A program made the position numbers and the translations under genes. From assembly GCA_027729865.1 (NCBI GenBank), contig JAQCBM010000048.1, positions 1-10,243 on the forward strand: a DNA stretch of 10,243 bases, read 5' to 3'. The number at the start of each line of letters is the position of its first letter. Positions within the stretch are counted from its first letter, which is position 1. Under the pieces are notes generated by a model. That model was given only the letters and a program-made list of their open reading frames with translations, was not told the origin of the DNA and ran no database searches. Source of the stretch: Actinomycetota bacterium. GTDB taxonomy: Bacteria > Actinomycetota > Actinomycetes > S36-B12. Below, in pieces: positions 7,986 through 10,243 of the stretch.

Positions 7986-8822
7986 CTATGGCCGAACGAG
8001 ATCCTCGTACGCATCCGGGCGGCGATCTCGGTAGAAGGCCCAGCGGTTGCGCACGGTGGTGATCAATTCAAGGTCCAGATCGCGCACGATCAACTCGGAC
8101 TTGTAGGCGTCGCCCTTGTCGCCGACGTAATTGCCCTCGGGATCGACGAAGTAGGACTGTCCGTAGAAGTCGTCATCGCCCAGCGGCTCGATGCCCACGC
8201 GGTTGATCGCGCCGACGTAATACTCATTGGCGACGGCAGCTGCGGGCTGCTCGATGCTCCATAGGTATTGGGAGAGTCCGCGCGAGGTTGCCGAGGGGTT
8301 GAACACGATTTGAGCGCCGTTCAGACCGAGTGCGCGCCAGCCCTCAGGGAAGTGCCGGTCGTAACAGATGTACACGCCGACCTTGCCCACGGCGGTGTCG
8401 AAAACGGGGTAGCCGCCGTTGCCAGGACGGAAGTAGAACTTCTCCCAAAAGCCATTCACATGGGGGATGTGCTGCTTGCGGTACTTACCGAGGTAGGAGC
8501 CGTCGGCGTCGAGTACCGCTGCGGTGTTGTAGAGGAAACCCGGACCTGCGTCTTCGTACATCGGCAGGACCATCACCATGTTCAATTCCTTGGCGAGGGC
8601 TTGGAAACGCTCGACGATCGGGCCGGGTACCGCCTCGGCGTACTCGTAGAACTTGGTGTCTTGAACTTGGCAGAAGTACGGGCCGTAGAACAATTCCTGG
8701 AAGCAGATGACCTGGGTTCCCTGGGCAGCAGCCTCACGGGCGTACTCCTCGTGCTTGACGATCATCGATTCCTTGTCGCCGGTCCAATCGGTTTGCACCA
8801 GCGCGGCGCGCACAACGCTCAT
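7986..8822 (-). CDS. Beta-ureidopropionase (N-carbamoyl-beta-alanine amidohydrolase), nitrilase superfamily
   Basis: Hydrolyses N-carbamoyl-beta-alanine (or the beta-aminoisobutyrate analogue) to the beta-amino acid, CO2 and ammonia; cytoplasmic. 278 aa, normal for bacterial members. The nitrilase catalytic triad is present: E43 in CFQELFYGPYF, K116 in KYRKQHIPHV and C153 in YICYDRHFPEGWR. The segment GFWEKFYFRPGN (124-135) and NPSATSR fit the N-carbamoyl-amino-acid hydrolase branch. The ATG at 8822 is preferred because AGGAGA (8827-8832) lies just upstream and MSVVRAALVQ is the usual N-terminus. An in-frame GTG at 8885 would overlap the predicted -10 element. First gene of the leftward unit, with a roughly 55-nt leader holding a strong hairpin. 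N-carbamoyl-D-amino-acid hydrolase activity is an alternative. Confidence 0.93.
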   Translation of the reverse strand: MSVVRAALVQTDWTGDKESMIVKHEEYAREAAAQGTQVICFQELFYGPYFCQVQDTKFYEYAEAVPGPIVERFQALAKELNMVMVLPMYEDAGPGFLYNTAAVLDADGSYLGKYRKQHIPHVNGFWEKFYFRPGNGGYPVFDTAVGKVGVYICYDRHFPEGWRALGLNGAQIVFNPSATSRGLSQYLWSIEQPAAAVANEYYVGAINRVGIEPLGDDDFYGQSYFVDPEGNYVGDKGDAYKSELIVRDLDLELITTVRNRWAFYRDRRPDAYEDLVRP

Positions 8823-8826
8823 GAGG

Positions 8827-8863
8827 TCTCCTGCCTGACGTGAGGAGCCTGTTTCCAGGCCCC
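8827..8863 (-). other. Leader hairpin with GNRA loop and possible SD-pairing alternative
   Basis: In the predicted mRNA, GGGGCCUG (8863-8856) can pair with CAGGCUCC (8851-8844) around a GAAA loop: an 8-bp stem with one G-U pair. The following CUCCU (8846-8842) is also complementary to the Shine-Dalgarno AGGAG (8832-8828), and a second CAGGC (8837-8833) could pair with GCCUG. These pairings compete, so the leader could switch between an exposed and a sequestered ribosome site. This is read by eye; no folding energy was computed. Confidence 0.45.
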
Positions 8864-8883
8864 GTCTCCTTTTGTGATTCTGC

Positions 8884-8911
8884 ACCCTAGACGCAAGACA
8901 TTGTGTTACAA
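8884..8911 (-). promoter_or_regulatory. Candidate promoter of the leftward catabolic unit
   Basis: Minus-strand TTGTAA (8911-8906) and TAGGGT (8889-8884) are separated by 16 nt; the -10 fits the actinobacterial TANNNT pattern and the -35 matches TTGACA at four of six positions. Transcription would start near 8877-8878, within the ATCAC also found after the similar -10 at 3864-3869. The -35 overlaps the first of three operator-like palindromes, so a regulator bound there would directly affect this promoter. Confidence 0.5.
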
Positions 8912-8937
8912 CACCTGTTTGACAAACTTGTTACAAG
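8903..8937. promoter_or_regulatory. Triple palindrome, candidate operator of the MocR regulator
   Basis: Three adjacent imperfect-centre palindromes: GTGTTACAACAC (8903-8914), GTTTGACAAAC (8917-8927) and CTTGTTACAAG (8927-8937). Sites 1 and 3 also carry a direct repeat TGTTACAA (8904-8911 and 8929-8936) with a 25-bp period. GT-N-AC-type half-sites are usual for GntR-fold regulators, and MocR proteins often bind paired repeats between divergent genes. Site 1 overlaps the leftward -35; site 3 ends just before the regulator's ribosome site, so autoregulation is expected. A TTGACA in site 2 (8919-8924) could be a -35 for the regulator but has no convincing -10. Confidence 0.65.
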
Positions 8938-8938
8938 C

Positions 8939-8944
8939 GGAAGG
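8939..8944 (+). promoter_or_regulatory. Ribosome binding site of the MocR regulator
   Basis: GGAAGG, 7 nt upstream of the GTG at 8952, where the recognisable N-terminus begins. It lies directly downstream of the third palindrome. Confidence 0.55.
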
Positions 8945-8951
8945 CAATCGC

Positions 8952-10243
8952 GTGACGGTCTCCATCCCAGCCTCGGGCATTCTCGTGCCTGCGGCCGATG
9001 TGGTGCCCTTCATCGAGGACCGTTCCCCTCGGGGGATTGCTGCCGCCGTTCACCGCATGATCCGTTCGGGCAACCTCGCGCCCGGGGATCGGCTTCCTAC
9101 TGTCCGGGAGCTGGCTGTCGCCATCAACGTCAGTCCGGCCACGGTCTCCGAGGCGTGGCAGGCCCTGGGGGCTGTTGGAGCCATCCAGGCTCGTGGGCGG
9201 GCTGGCACTTTCGTTCGAGACGTTGCCGAGCCCACCCGTCCCACTCGGTACCTCGGGATAGGCGGTGCTCCTGCTCGGGATGCGGCCGTGGATCTATCGA
9301 CCGGCACCCCCGATCCGGCCCTTCTGCCAGCGCTGCACGAAGCTGTCGAGCGGTTCTCCTCGGGGGCAACCGCCTGGACATCGAGTTATCTCGATGAACC
9401 TGTGCTGCCCGCATTGCGCGAGCACCTCGAAGACTCCTGGCCCTTTCGCCCCCAGCGGCTGACCGTGCTCGACGGCGCGCTCGATGCACTGTCCCGGGTA
9501 GTCGATCAAGTTGTGGGACTCGGTGATCGTGTCGTCATGGAATCCCCAGGATTTCCGCCGCTGATCGACATGCTCGAGCGGGCCGGGGCGGAGATCATCG
9601 CGGTGTCGATGGATGAGCAGGGCATCGTTCCTGAAGACCTCACTCGCGCATTGCAGGCCGCACCATTGGCCGTCTTCATTCAGCCGCGCGCTCAAAATCC
9701 CACGGGCACGTCCATGACACGTCTTCGTTCGAGTCAACTCGCAGAGTTGCTTGCCGGCAGTCGCGCGTGGGTGATCGAAGACGATCACTGCGGCGATATC
9801 TCCATTGCCGATGACGTCAGCATCGGGCAATTCCTGCCCGAACGCTGTGTCCATATTCGAAGTTATTCCAAGTCGCACGGACCTGACTTGCGCATCGCAG
9901 CGATCGGCGGAGCAGCCGAGGTGATCGATCCACTGATTGCGCGCCGGATGCTCGGCCCGGGATGGACGAGTCGGTTATTGCAGGCTGTGTTGCTGGACCT
10001 GCTGACGCACGCCGATCCGCAGCAAAGCGTCAGCAATGCGCGGGTGGCGTACGCGCGCCGCGGCACCTGGCTGCGGGAGAAACTCAAGGATCGCGGCGTC
10101 GACACCAGCCCGGGAGATGGCATCAACGTGTGGGTGCCGGTGGACGACGAACGCAGCGCACTCATCACGCTGGCGGCCTCAGGGATCCGGGTTGCACCCG
10201 GCAGTCCGTTCCTAGTCGGGGAAGATGGCTCCACCAGTAATGG
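8952..10243 (+). CDS. MocR-type regulator (GntR winged helix + PLP aminotransferase fold), 3' end missing
   Basis: Transcription factor of the MocR/GabR group; 430 codons visible before the frame leaves the window, close to the usual full length of about 450-480 aa. Residues 27-88 are a GntR winged helix (RGIAAAVHRMI, PGDRLPTVRELA, SPATVSEAWQAL). From about 114 follows a fold-type I aminotransferase domain: NPTG (249-252), aspartates D277/D278 that would face the PLP ring nitrogen, and the PLP-lysine candidate K307 in SYSKSHGPDLR. The usual tyrosine of EDDY is histidine here (H279). The GTG at 8952 has GGAAGG 7 nt upstream. It diverges from the pyrimidine genes and is probably their regulator as well as its own. 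In GabR the PLP domain senses GABA; here beta-alanine or beta-aminoisobutyrate would be the analogous ligand (inference). A true aminotransferase role is less likely with the DNA-binding domain intact. Confidence 0.9.
   Translation, partial: MTVSIPASGILVPAADVVPFIEDRSPRGIAAAVHRMIRSGNLAPGDRLPTVRELAVAINVSPATVSEAWQALGAVGAIQARGRAGTFVRDVAEPTRPTRYLGIGGAPARDAAVDLSTGTPDPALLPALHEAVERFSSGATAWTSSYLDEPVLPALREHLEDSWPFRPQRLTVLDGALDALSRVVDQVVGLGDRVVMESPGFPPLIDMLERAGAEIIAVSMDEQGIVPEDLTRALQAAPLAVFIQPRAQNPTGTSMTRLRSSQLAELLAGSRAWVIEDDHCGDISIADDVSIGQFLPERCVHIRSYSKSHGPDLRIAAIGGAAEVIDPLIARRMLGPGWTSRLLQAVLLDLLTHADPQQSVSNARVAYARRGTWLREKLKDRGVDTSPGDGINVWVPVDDERSALITLAASGIRVAPGSPFLVGEDGSTSN

Noticed and set aside
7194..8264. 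Plus-strand open frame of 356 codons.
   Set aside because: It is antisense to dihydropyrimidinase and beta-ureidopropionase, both with complete catalytic residues, and shows no family pattern of its own.
8823..8885. GTG at 8885 as the beta-ureidopropionase start.
   Set aside because: It overlaps the predicted -10 element, adds a tail encoded by the leader hairpin, and homologous N-termini begin at the ATG at 8822.
8952..10243. The MocR protein as the missing beta-alanine aminotransferase.
   Set aside because: It has an intact GntR DNA-binding domain, diverges from the operon next to operator-like palindromes, and beta-alanine transaminases are usually class III enzymes of different sequence.

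Overview
The window looks like a chromosomal segment of an actinobacterium. The evidence is a G+C content of roughly 60% (judged by eye), a lipoprotein with a long acidic tether, GTG/TTG starts with strong Shine-Dalgarno sequences, a TAGGGT-type -10 element and an F420-type luciferase-like protein. The genus cannot be fixed from sequence alone. No insertion sequence, phage gene, tRNA, rRNA or CRISPR array was seen.

Layout: one divergent intergenic region (about 8823-8951) separates two transcription units. To the right, a MocR-type regulator (GntR winged helix fused to an aminotransferase fold) runs off the right edge. To the left, eight genes point leftward in this order: beta-ureidopropionase (nitrilase superfamily), dihydropyrimidinase, CoA-acylating (methyl)malonate-semialdehyde dehydrogenase (mmsA), a luciferase-like F420/flavin oxidoreductase, then a complete ABC importer (permease, ATPase, permease, NMT1/THI5-like lipoprotein). 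Gaps are short: 54, 47, 59 and 81 bp between the enzymes and the first permease, then 4-nt and 1-nt overlaps and 18 bp inside the importer.

How the genes fit together: the set reads as reductive pyrimidine (uracil/thymine) catabolism. The importer would bring in a pyrimidine-like compound. Dihydropyrimidinase opens the dihydropyrimidine ring and beta-ureidopropionase releases beta-alanine or beta-aminoisobutyrate. MmsA converts the corresponding semialdehyde to acetyl-CoA or propionyl-CoA. Two steps have no classical enzyme here: reduction of uracil/thymine to the dihydro form, and transamination of the beta-amino acid. The luciferase-like protein is a speculative candidate for the first. The MocR protein is probably a sensor of the pathway's amino product, by analogy with GabR, rather than the transaminase.

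The most interesting non-coding signals are: three consecutive TTGT/ACAA-type palindromes in the divergent promoter; a GNRA-tetraloop hairpin with competing pairings near the ribosome binding site of the first enzyme gene; a shared promoter-like block (TCTAGGGT, 4-5 nt, ATCAC) in front of both the enzyme and transporter parts of the cluster; a repeated 11-base leader word before mmsA and the first permease; and an 8-bp tandem repeat at the 3' end of mmsA.
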